From positions 2,046,001 to 2,110,000 of the forward strand of contig NW_027480464.1 in the NCBI RefSeq assembly GCF_051401765.1: a DNA stretch of 64,000 nt. Reading direction: 5' to 3'. Numbering within the stretch: the stretch's first letter is position 1; every line of letters starts with the position of its first letter. This stretch comes from Calliopsis andreniformis (taxonomy: Eukaryota > Arthropoda > Insecta > Hymenoptera > Andrenidae). Shown here one piece after another: positions 54,590 through 64,000 of the stretch. A program made the translations under genes and the position numbers. The notes beneath the pieces were generated by a model, which saw only the letters and a program-made list of their open reading frames with translations, ran no database searches and was not told where the DNA came from.

Positions 54590-57500
54590 CAATCTTCAAT
54601 CCTCAATACTCAACCTTCAATAATCAATCCCCAATCCTCAATCTTCAATTCTCAATCCTCAATCCTCAATCCTCAGCCCTTAATCTTCAATACTCAATAC
54701 TAAATCTTCAATCGTCAATCCTCAATCCTCAATCCTCAATCCTCAATCCTCAGTCCTCAATCATCAATCTTCAATCCTCAATACTCAGTCTTCAATCCTC
54801 AATCCTCAATCCTCAATCCTCAATCCTCATTCTCCAATCCTCAATCCTCAGTCCTCAAACCTCAATTCTGAATCCTCAACCCTGCATCCTCAATCTTCAG
54901 CCCTCAGTCATCAACAATCAGTTGTCAATCCTCAATCCCCAATAGAATATCCTCAATTCACAGTTTTCAGTACTCAATACTCAATCTGCCATCTTCAAAT
55001 CTCTATCCACAAACATCAATTCTCATCACTCAACCCTGAACGCTCAGTCCTCAATGTTCAATCCTCAATCCTCAATTCTCAATCTTCAATCCTCAATACT
55101 GAACCTTCAATCCTCAATCCTCAATCCTCAATCCTCAATCCTCAATCCTCAATCCTCAATTCTCAATCTTCAATCCTCAATACTCAATCTGCAATCCTCA
55201 ATCCTCAATCCCCAATCCTCAATCCTCATTCTTCAATCCTCAATACCCGATCCTCAATCTTCAATTCTCAATCCTCAACTCTCATTTCTCAATCCTCAAT
55301 CCTCAGACCTCAATCATCAATATTCAACCCTCAGTCCTCGTCCTGAATACACAACCCTCAATCCTCAACCCTCAAACTTCAATCATCAATATTCAATTTT
55401 CAATCCTCAATCCTCAATCCTCAATCCTCAATCCTCAATCCTCAACCTTGAGTCCTCAATACTCAAGCTTCAATCCTCAATCCTCAATCCTCAATTGTCA
55501 ATCCTCAATTGTCAATCCTCAATCTTCAATCCTCAATACACAATCTTCAATCCTCAATCCTCAATCCTCAATCCTCAATCCTCAATCCTCATTCTTCAAT
55601 CCTCAATACCCAATCCACAATCTTAAATCCTCAATCCTCAATTCGCAATCGTCAATCCTCAATCCTCAGGCCTCAAGTGTCAATACTCAACCCTCAGTCC
55701 TCGTCCTCAATCCACGACCTTCAATCCTCAATCCTCAATCTTCATTCATCAATATGCAACATTCAATCCTCAATCCTCAATCCTCATTCCTCAATCCTCA
55801 ATCCTCAATGTTCAATCCTCAATACCCAATCCTCAGTCTTCAATCCTCAATACTCAATCCCGAATCCTCAATCCTCAATCCTCAATCCTCAGTACTCAAT
55901 GTTCAATCCTCAATACCCAATCCTCATTCTTCAGTCCGCAATCCTCAATCCTGAATCCTCAATCCTCAATCCTCAATCCTCAGTCCTCAAACCTCAATCC
56001 TGAATCCTCAATCCTGAATCCTCAATCCTGAATCCTCAATCTTCAGCCCTCAGTCCTCAACAATCAGTGGTCAATCCTCAATCCTCAATATAATATCATG
56101 AATTCATAGTTTTCAATACTCAATACTCAACCTGCAATCTTCAAATCTCTATCTACAAACATCAATCCTCATCACTCAACCCTCAACACTCAGTCCCCAA
56201 TCCTCAATATTCAAGCCTCAATCCTCAATCTTCAATCCTCAATCCTCATTCTTCAATCCTCAATACCCAATCCTCAGTCTTCAATCCTCAATCCTGAATC
56301 CTCAATCCTCAATGCTCAATCCTCAATCCTCAGTCCTCAAACCTCAAACCTGAATCCTCAATCCTGAATCCTCAATCTTCAGACCTCAGTCCTCAACAAT
56401 CAGTTGTCAATTCTCAATCATCAGACCTCAAACGTCAATATTCAACCCTCAGTCCTCGTCCTCAGTCCACAACCCTCAATCCTCAACCCTCAATCTTCAA
56501 TCATCAATATTCAATCTTCAATCCTCAATCCTCAATCCTCAATCCTCAATCCTCAATCCTCAATCTTCACTCCTCAACCCTCAATCCTCAATCCTCAATC
56601 CTCAACCTTGAGTCCTTAATACTCAATCTTCAATCCTCAATCCTCAATCCTCAATCCTCAATTGTCAATCCTCAATCTTCAACCCTCAATACTCAATCTT
56701 CAATCCTCAATCCTCAATCCTCAATCCTCAATCCTCAATCCTCATTCTTCAATCCTCAATACCCAATCCACAATCTTAAATCCTCAATCCTCAATTCGCA
56801 ATCCTCAATCCTCAATCCTCAGGCCTCAAGTATCAATACTCAACCCTCAGTCCTCGTCCTCAATCCACGACATTCAATCCTCAATCCTCAATCTTCATTC
56901 ATCAATATGCAACCTTCAATACTCAATCCTCAATCCTCAATCCTCAATCCTCAATCCTCAATGTTCAATCCTCAATATCCAATCCTCAGTCTTCAATCCT
57001 CAATCCTCAATCCTGAATCCTCAATCCTCAATCCTCAATCCTCAATCCTCAGTCCTCAAACCTCAATCCTGAATCCTCAATCCTGAATCCTCAATCTTCA
57101 GCCATCAGTCCTCAACAATCAGTGGTCAATCCTCAATCCTCAATAGAATATCATGAATTCACAGTTTTCAATACTCAATACTCAACCTGCAATCTTCAAA
57201 TCTCTATCCACAAACATCAATTCTCATCACTCAACCCTCAACAATCAGACCCCAATCCTCAATGTTCAAGCCTCAATCCTCAATCCTCAATCCTCAATCC
57301 TCATTCTTCAATCCTCAATACCCAATCCTCAGTCTTCAATCCTCAATCCTGAATCCTCAATCCTCAATCCTCAATCCTCAATCCTCAGTCCTCAAACCTC
57401 AAACCTGAATCCTCAATCCTGAATCCTCAATCTTCAGACCTCAGTCCTCAACAATCAGTTGTCAATTCTCAATCCTCAGACCTCAAACATAAATATTCAA

Positions 57501-58190
57501 CCCTCAGGCCTCGTCCTCAGCCCACAACCCTCAATCCTCAACCCTCAATCTTCAATCATCAATGTTCAAGCTTCAATCCTCAATCCTCCATCCTCAATCA
57601 TCAATCCTCAATCCTCAATCCTCAATCTTCACTCCTCAACCCTCAATCCTCAATCCTCAATCCTCAACCTTGGGTCCTCAATACTCAATCTTCAATCCTA
57701 AATCCTCAATCCTCAATTGTCAATCCTCAATCTTCAATCCGCAATACCCAATCCTCAATCTTCTATGCGCAATCCTCAATCCTCAATCCTCAATCCTCAA
57801 TCCTCAATCCTCAATCTTCAATCCTCAATACTCAATCTTCAATCCTCAATCCTCAATCCTCAATCCTCTTTCTTCAATCCTCAACACCCAATCCTCAATC
57901 TTCAATCCTCAATACTCAATCCTCAATTATCAATCCTCAACCCTCAATCCTCAGACCTCACACATCAATACTCAACCCTCAGTCCTCGTCCTCAATCCAA
58001 AACCCTCAATCCTCGATTCTCAATCTTCAATCATCAATATTCAATCTTCAATCCTCAATCCTCAATCCTCAATACTCAATCCTCAATCCTCAATCCTCAA
58101 TGTTCTATCCTCAATACGCAATCCTCAACCTTCAATCCTCAATCCCCAATCCTCAATCCTCAATCCTCAATCCTCAATCCTCAGTCCTCA
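54590..58190. repeat. About 3.5 kb unit, third of three
   Basis: The unit matches the preceding one at offset 3431, changing to 3438 and then 3445, so two single-heptamer gains separate them. Landmark cores are at 54943, 56089 and 57144. From about 57.5 kb it matches 49.0-50.0 kb at offset 8485. Unlike the second unit it keeps the CAAGCTT string (55466), as the first unit does. Small differences such as CAAACGTCAATATTC near 56431 against CAAACATCAATATTC mark it as a distinct copy. Confidence 0.78.
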
Positions 58191-58716
58191 AACCTCAATC
58201 CTGAATCCACAATCCTGAACCCTCAATCTTCAGCCCTCACACCTCAACAATCATTGGTCAATCCTCAATCCTCAATAGAATATCATGAACTCACAGTTTT
58301 CAATACTCAATACTCAACCTGCAATCTTCAAATCTCTATCCACAAACATCAATTCTCATCACTCAACCCTCAAAACTCAGTCCCCCATCCTCAATATTCA
58401 AGCCTCAATCCTCAATCCTCAATCCTCAATCCTCAATCCTCAATCCTCAATCCTCAATCCTCAATCCTCAATCCTCATTCTTCAACCCTCAATACCCAAA
58501 CCTCAGTCTTCAATCCTCAATCCTGAATCCTCAATCCTCAATCCTCAATCCTCAATCCTCAATCCTCAATCCTCAATCCTCAATCTTCACTCCTCAACCC
58601 TCAATCCTCAATCCTCAATCCTCAATCCTCAATTCTCAATCTTCAATCCTCAATACTCAATCTGCAATCCTCAATCCTCAATCCTCAATCCCCAATCCTC
58701 AATCCTCATTCTTCAA
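58185..58716. repeat. 532-base tandem duplication, copy 1
   Basis: Bases 58185 onward recur at 58717 onward, an offset of 532, which is exactly 76 heptamers. The unit begins just before TCAAACC and the CTGAATCCACAATCCTGAACC string, and includes a landmark (core 58276) with ATCATGAACTCAC. Its neighbour has ATCATGAATTCAC, a single-base difference. Confidence 0.85.
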
Positions 58717-58947
58717 TCCTCAAACCTCAATCCTGAATCCACAATCCTGAACCCTCAATCTTCAGCCCTCACACCTCAACAATCATTGGTCAATCCTCAA
58801 TCCTCAATAGAATATCATGAATTCACAGTTTTCAATACTCAATACTCAACCTGCAATCTTCAAATCTCTATCCACAAACATCAATTCTCATCACTCAACC
58901 CTCAAAACTCAGTCCCCCATCCTCAATATTCAAGCCTCAATCCTCAA
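58717..58947. repeat. 532-base duplication, partial copy 2
   Basis: This repeats the first 230 bases of the 58185 unit, with landmark core 58808 and the CAGTCCCCCATCC variant near 58911. It diverges after TTCAAGCCTC near 58940, where CAATACTCAAACC replaces plain heptamers. Confidence 0.8.
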
Positions 58948-59339
58948 TACTCAAACCTCAACACTCAACCCTCAATCCTCAATCCTCAATCCTCAATCCT
59001 CAATCGTCAATCCTCAATACTCAATCTTCAATCCTCCATTCTCAAACCTCAATCCTCAATACTCAATCCTCCATCCTCAATCGTCAGGCTTCAATCCTCA
59101 ATACCCAACCCTCAGTCTTCAATCCTCAATCCTCAATCCTCAATCTTCAATCCTCAATCCTCAGTCCTCAAACCTCAATTCTGAATCCTCAATCCTGAAT
59201 CCTCAATCTTCAGCCCTCAGTCCTCAACAATTAGTTGTCATTCCTCAATCCTCAGTAGAATATCCTCAATTCACAGCTTTCAATACTCAATACTCAATGT
59301 GCAATCCTCCAACCTGTATCCACAAACATCAATTTTCAC

Positions 59340-61500
59340 CACTCAACCCTCAGCACTCATTCCTCAATGTTCAATCCTCAATCCTCAACTCTCAATCTTC
59401 GATCCTCGATACTGAATCTTCAATCCTCAACTCTCAATCCTCAATCCTCAATTCTCAACCCTTATTCTTCAATCCTCAGAACCCAATCCTCAATCTTCAA
59501 TCCTGAATCCTCAATCCTCAATTCTCAATCCTCAATCCTCAATCCTCAATCCTCAGACCTCAAACATCAATATTCAACCCTTAGTCCTCGTCCTCAATCC
59601 ACAAACCTCAATCCTCAATCCTCAATCTTCAATCATCAATATTCAATCTTCTATCCTCAATCCTCAATCCTCAATCTTCAATCATCAATATTCAATCTTC
59701 TATCCTCAATCCTCAATCCTCAATCCTCAATACTCAACCCTCAATCTTCATCCTCAATACTCAGTCTTCAATCCTCAATCCTCAATACTCAATCCTCAAT
59801 CCTCAATCTTCAATCCTCAATTCCCAATCCTCAATCTTCAATCCTCATACTTCAATCCTCAGTTCGCAATACTCAATCCTCAATCCTCTGACCTCAGGCA
59901 TCAATACTCAACCCTCAGTCCTCGTCCTCAATCCACAACCCTCAATCCTCAACCCTCAATCTTCATTCATCAATATTCAACCTTCTATCCTCAATCCTCA
60001 ACCCTCAATCTTCAATCCTCAATCCTCAATACTCAATCTGCAATACTCAATCCTCAATCCTCAATCCTCAATCCTCATTCTTCAATCCTGAATACCCAAT
60101 TCTCAATTTTCAATCCTCAATACTCAGTCCTCAATACTCAACTATCGGTCCTCAATTCTCAATACTCAATCCTCAAGCCTCAATCTTCAATCCTCAATAC
60201 TCAATCTTCAATCCTCAATCCTCAATCCTCAATCCTCAATGCTCAATCCTCATTCCTCAATCCTCAACCCTCAATCTTCAATACTCAATACTCAATCTGC
60301 AATCCTCAATCCTCAATCCTCAATCCTCAATCCTCATTCTTCAATCCTGAATAACCAATCCTCAATCTTCAATCCTCAATCCTCAATCCTCAATTCTCAA
60401 TCCTCAATCCTCTGTCCTCAGTCCTCAAACCTCAACCACCAACCCTCAGCCCTCATCCTCAATCCTCAATACTCAATCCTCAATCCTCAATCTTCAATCC
60501 TCAATACTCAATCTTCAATAATCAATCCTCAATTATCAATGCTCAATACTCAATCCTCAATCCTCAATGTTGAATCCTCAATCCCCAATCCTCAATCATC
60601 AATACTCAGTCTTCAATACCCAATCCTCAATCCTCAATCCTCGATCCTCAATCTTCAATCATCAATACTCAGTCTTCAATACTCAGTCCTCAACCCTCAA
60701 TCCTCAATCCTCAATCCTCATTCTTCAATCCTCAATACACAATCCTCAATCTTCAATCCTCAATCCTCAATCCTCAATTCTCAATCCTCAATCCTCAATC
60801 CTCAGACCTCAAACATCAATACTCAACCCTCAGTCCTCGTCCTCAATCCACAACAATCAATCCTCAATCCTCATTCTTCAATCATCAATATTCAATCTTC
60901 AGTCCTCAATCCTCAATCCCCAATCCTCAATGTTGAATCCGCAATACCCAATCCTCAATCTTCAATCCTCAATCCTCAATCCTCAACCCTCAATCCTCAA
61001 TAATCAATCCTCAATCCTCAGTCCTCAAACCTCAAACCTCAATCTTCAATCCTCAATACTCAATCTTCAATCCTCCGTCCTCAATCCTCAACCCTCAATC
61101 CTCAACCCTCAATCGTCAGGCTTCAATCCTCAATACTCAATCTTCAATCCTCAATCCTCAATCCTCATTCCTCAATCCTCATTCTTCAATCCTCAATACC
61201 CAATCCTCAATCTTCAATCCTCAATCCTCAATCCTCAATTCTCAATTCTCAATCCTCAGCCCTAAGTCCTCAAATCTCAATCCTCAACCCTCAGCCCTCA
61301 TCCTCAATCCTCAATCCTCAATCTTCAACCATCAATCCTCAATCCTCAATCCTCAATCCTCAATCCTCAATGTTCAATCCTCAATACCCAATCCTCAGTC
61401 TTCAATCCTCAATCCTCAATCCTGAATCCTCAATCCTCAATCCTCAATCCTCAGTCCTCAAACCTCAATCCTGAATCCTCAATCCTGAATCCTCAATCCT
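59340..61500. repeat. Landmark-free heptamer stretch
   Basis: There is no TAGAATATC landmark between cores 59256 and 61560, one of the longer such gaps in the window. The sequence is still heptameric throughout and keeps the TCAGACC...TCGTCC module (for example near 59550-59600 and 60800-60850). Two small direct repeats lie in register: ATTCAATCTTCTATCC at 59641 and 59690 (49 bases apart, seven heptamers), and ATCAATACTCAGTC at 60598 and 60661 (63 bases apart, nine heptamers). I see no gene or RNA in it. Confidence 0.75.
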
Positions 61501-62480
61501 GAATCCTCAATCTTCAGCCCTCAGTCCTCAACAATCAGTGGTCAATCCTCAATCCTCAATAGAATATCATGAATTCACAGTTTTCAATACTCAATACTCA
61601 ACCTGCAATCTTCAAATCTCTATCCACAAACATTAATTCTCATCACTCAACCCTCAAAACTCAGTCCCCAATCCTCAATATTCAAGCCTCAATCCTCAAT
61701 CCTCAATCCTCAATCCTCAGTCCTCAATCCTCAATCCTCATTCTTCAACCCTCAATACCCAAACCTCAGTCTTCAATCCTCAATCCTCAATCCTCAATCC
61801 TCAATCCTCAATCCTCAGTCCTCAAACCTCAAACCTGAATCCTCAATCCTGAATCCTCAATCTTCAGACCTCAGTCCTCAACAATCAGTTGTCAATTCTC
61901 AATCCTCAGACCTCAAACATCAATATTCAACCCTCAGTCCTCGTCCTCATTCCACAACACTCAATCCTCAACCCTCAATCTTCAATCATCAATATTCAAG
62001 CTTCAATCCTCAATCCTCAATCCTCAATCCTCATTCCTCAATCCTCAATCTTCACTCCTCAACCCTCAATCCTCAATCCTCAATCCTCAATCCTCAATTC
62101 TCAATCTTCAATCCTCAATACTCAATCTGCAATCCTCAATCCTCAATCCCCAATCCTCAATCCTCATTCTTCAATCCTCAATACCCAATCCTCAATCTTC
62201 AATTCTCAATCCTCAACTCTCAATTCTCAATCCTCAATCCTCAGACCTCAATCATCAATATTCAACCCTCAGTCCTCGTCCTGAATACACAACCCTCAAT
62301 CCTCAACACTCAATCTTCAATCATCAATATTCAATCTTCAATCCTCAATCCTCAATCCTCAATCCTCAATCCTCAATCCTCAACCTTGAGTCCTCAATAC
62401 TCAAGCTTCAATCCTCAAACCTCAATCCTCAATCGTCAATCCTCAATCTTCAATCCTCAATACACAATCTTCAATCCTCA
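61500..62480. repeat. Module shared with 49.7-50.5 kb
   Basis: The landmark with core 61560 is of the ATCATGAATTC subtype and carries a CATTAATTC variant near 61630. It is followed by the TCAACTC, CCTCGTCCTGAATACAC and CAAGCTT strings, in the order found near 50.2-50.5 kb (offset 11964 for the CAAGCTT part). A single CAATCGTC near 62430 replaces CAATTGTC. Confidence 0.72.
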
Positions 62481-64000
62481 ATCCCCAATCCTCAATCCTC
62501 AATCCTCAATCCTCAATCCTCAATTCTCAACCCTAAATCCTCAGTCCTCAGTCCTCAAACCTCAATCGTCAAACCTCAGCCCTCATCCTCAATCCTCAAT
62601 CCTCAGACCTCAAACATCAATACTCAACCGTCAGTCCTCGTCCTCAATCCACAACCCTCAATCCTCGATCCTCAATCTTCAACCATCAATATTCAATCTT
62701 CAATCCTCAATCCTCAATCCTCAACACTCAATCCTCAATCCTCAATGTTCTATCCTCAATACGCAATCCTCAACCTTCAGTCCTCAATCCTCAATCCTCA
62801 ACCGTCAATCCTCAATACTCAATCCTCAGTCCTCAAACCTCAATCCTGAATCCACAGTCCTGAACCCTCAATCTTCAGCCCTCAGACCTCAACAATCAGT
62901 TGTGAATCCTCAATCCTCAATAGAATATCCTCAATTCACAGGTTTCAGTACTCAATACTCAGCCTGCAAACTTCAAATCTCTATCCACAAACATCAATTA
63001 TCATCACTCAACCCTGAACGCTCAGTCCTCAATGTTCAATCCTCAATCCTCAATTCTCAATCTTCAATCCTCAATACTGATCCTTCAATCCTCAATCCTC
63101 ATTCTTCAATACTCAATCGTCATTCCTCAGTCCTCAGACCTCGAACCTCAATCCTCGTTCCTCAAACCTCAATCCTCAAACCTCAGTCCTCATACTCAAT
63201 TCTCAATCCTCAATCCACAATCCTCAATCCTCAATCTTCAATCCTCAATAATCAATCTCCAATCCTAGATCCTCAATCCCCAATCCTCAATCCTTAATCC
63301 TCAATCTTCAATCCTCAATCCCCAGTCCACAATCTTCAATCCTCAATGCTCAATCCTCAATCCTCAATCCTCAGTCCTCAATCCTAAATCCTCAACCCTC
63401 AAACCTCAATCCTCAACCGTCAGTCCTCGTCCTCAATCGTCAACACTCAATCCTCAATCCTCAATCTTCAATCCTCAATACTCAATATTCAATACTCAAT
63501 CCTGAATCTTCAATCCTCAAACTTCAATCCTCAATCCTCAATCCTCAATCCTCAATCCTCATTCTTCAATCCTCAATACCCTATCCTCAATGTTCAATCC
63601 TCAATCCTCAATCCTCAATTCTCAATCCTCAATCCTCAGTACTCAGTCCTCAAACCTCAATCCTCAACCCTCAGCCCTCATCCTCAATCCTCAATCCTCA
63701 ATCCTCAAACCTCAATCCTCAATCTTCAATCCTCAATACTCAACCTTCAATAATCAATCCCCAATCCTCAATCTTCAATTCTCAATCCTCAATCCTCAAT
63801 CCTCAGCCCTTAATCTTCAATACTCAATACTAAATCTTCAATCCTCAATCCTCAATCCTCAATCCTCAATCCTCAATCCTCAGTCCTCAATCATCAATCT
63901 TCAATCCTCAATACTCAGTCTTCAATCCTCAATTCACAATCCTCAATCCTCAATCCTCATTCTCCAAACCTCAATCCTCAGTCCTCAAACCTCAATTCTG
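62480..64000. repeat. Module shared with 36.8-38.1 and 46.2-47.4 kb, running off the window
   Basis: The landmark with core 62921 and the following GTTTCAGTACTC, CTGATCCTTC, CTCGAACCTC and CCTAGATCC strings match 37025-38100 and 46361-47440 (offset 16560 from the latter), with scattered substitutions. From 63475 it repeats the sequence at the very start of the window. The window ends inside the unit, so this is an incomplete copy. Confidence 0.8.

Larger units (their letters stand above)
1..64000. repeat. Heptamer satellite array, consensus TCAATCC, spanning the entire window
   Basis: The sequence can be cut into 7-base units almost everywhere, the commonest being TCAATCC. Frequent variants are TCAATAC, TCAATCT, TCAATTC, TCATTCT, TCAGTCC, TCAAACC, TCAACCC, TGAATCC and CCAATCC. 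Starting at base 1 the register is unbroken for about 200 bases, until the 6-base unit TCATCC at 204-209. The consensus has no G, so the + strand is strikingly G-poor and the minus strand carries GG every seven bases. Variants are not scattered at random: they recur in fixed order, giving higher-order repeats of about 0.5 to 9.3 kb. Both window edges lie inside the array. No stretch of ordinary single-copy composition is visible. Function unknown; a structural or selfish satellite is the simplest reading. Confidence 0.98.

Noticed and set aside
1..64000. CRISPR array
   Set aside because: Units are 7 bases with no repeat-spacer alternation, and the landmarks are themselves repeated and in heptamer register. 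No cas gene is present.
1..64000. Telomere repeat
   Set aside because: The minus-strand unit GGATTGA matches no telomere repeat I know (TTAGGG, TTTAGGG, TTAGG and similar), and ordered higher-order variants are unlike a telomerase product. A subtelomeric location stays possible but is not shown.
1..64000. Naming the host organism
   Set aside because: There is no single-copy gene, RNA or element to place it. Heptamer repeats occur in both bacteria and eukaryotes, so any name would be a guess.

Overview
The whole 64 kb window is one tandem-repeat (satellite) array. The basic unit on the + strand is the heptamer TCAATCC (equivalently ATCCTCA; minus strand GGATTGA). It runs from the first base to the last, so neither flank of the array is visible. 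I find no protein gene, rRNA, tRNA, mobile element or CRISPR array that I can support. The + strand has almost no G because the consensus unit contains none. Long open frames exist on the + strand only. They follow from the repeat arithmetic: 7 leaves remainder 1 on division by 3, so all three forward frames read the same stop-free heptapeptide (I-L-N-P-Q-S-S), while the minus strand meets a TGA every 21 bases in each frame.

The array is organised on several scales. (1) Heptamers carry a limited set of recurring variants (TCAATAC, TCAATCT, TCATTCT, TCAGTCC, TCAAACC, TGAATCC and others). (2) Ordered strings of variants form recognisable modules. The clearest is a landmark of about 140 to 210 bases around TCAATAG-AATATCC, of which I located 58 copies including variants. 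It looks like unrelated sequence but splits cleanly into degenerate heptamers. Another module carries a 6-base unit (TCGTCC, TCATCC or TCGCCC) that shifts the heptamer register by one. (3) Modules are grouped into local duplications of 532, 823, 1404 and 1405 bases. (4) These sit inside large tandem duplications of 3431, 3999, 8002 and 9336 bases, plus related copies at offsets 6472 and 6597.

Layout: 1 to about 7160 is an older mixed block with the 823-base family. About 7160 to 11975 is a block repeated downstream at offset 6472/6465. 11976 to 27979 is a tandem pair of 8002-base units, and 27980 to 28791 starts a further partial copy. 28792 to 47453 is a nearly identical pair of 9336-base units. 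About 47160 to 58190 holds three related units of 3.4 to 4 kb. 58185 to 58947 is a 532-base duplication. 59340 to 61500 lacks the landmark. 61500 to 64000 returns to modules seen at 36.8-38.1 and 46.2-47.4 kb. The first 380 bases also match a stretch starting at 63475, so the window begins and ends in the same kind of module.

The organism cannot be named from this sequence. Heptamer tandem repeats, mostly short, are known in bacteria (for example the STRR heptamers of filamentous cyanobacteria). Arrays of tens of kb with nested higher-order repeats are typical of eukaryotic heterochromatin, centromeric or subtelomeric satellites. With no single-copy sequence here, I leave both open. The repeated near-identical blocks fit unequal exchange or replication-based amplification, but long-read assembly error must be excluded before copy numbers are trusted.
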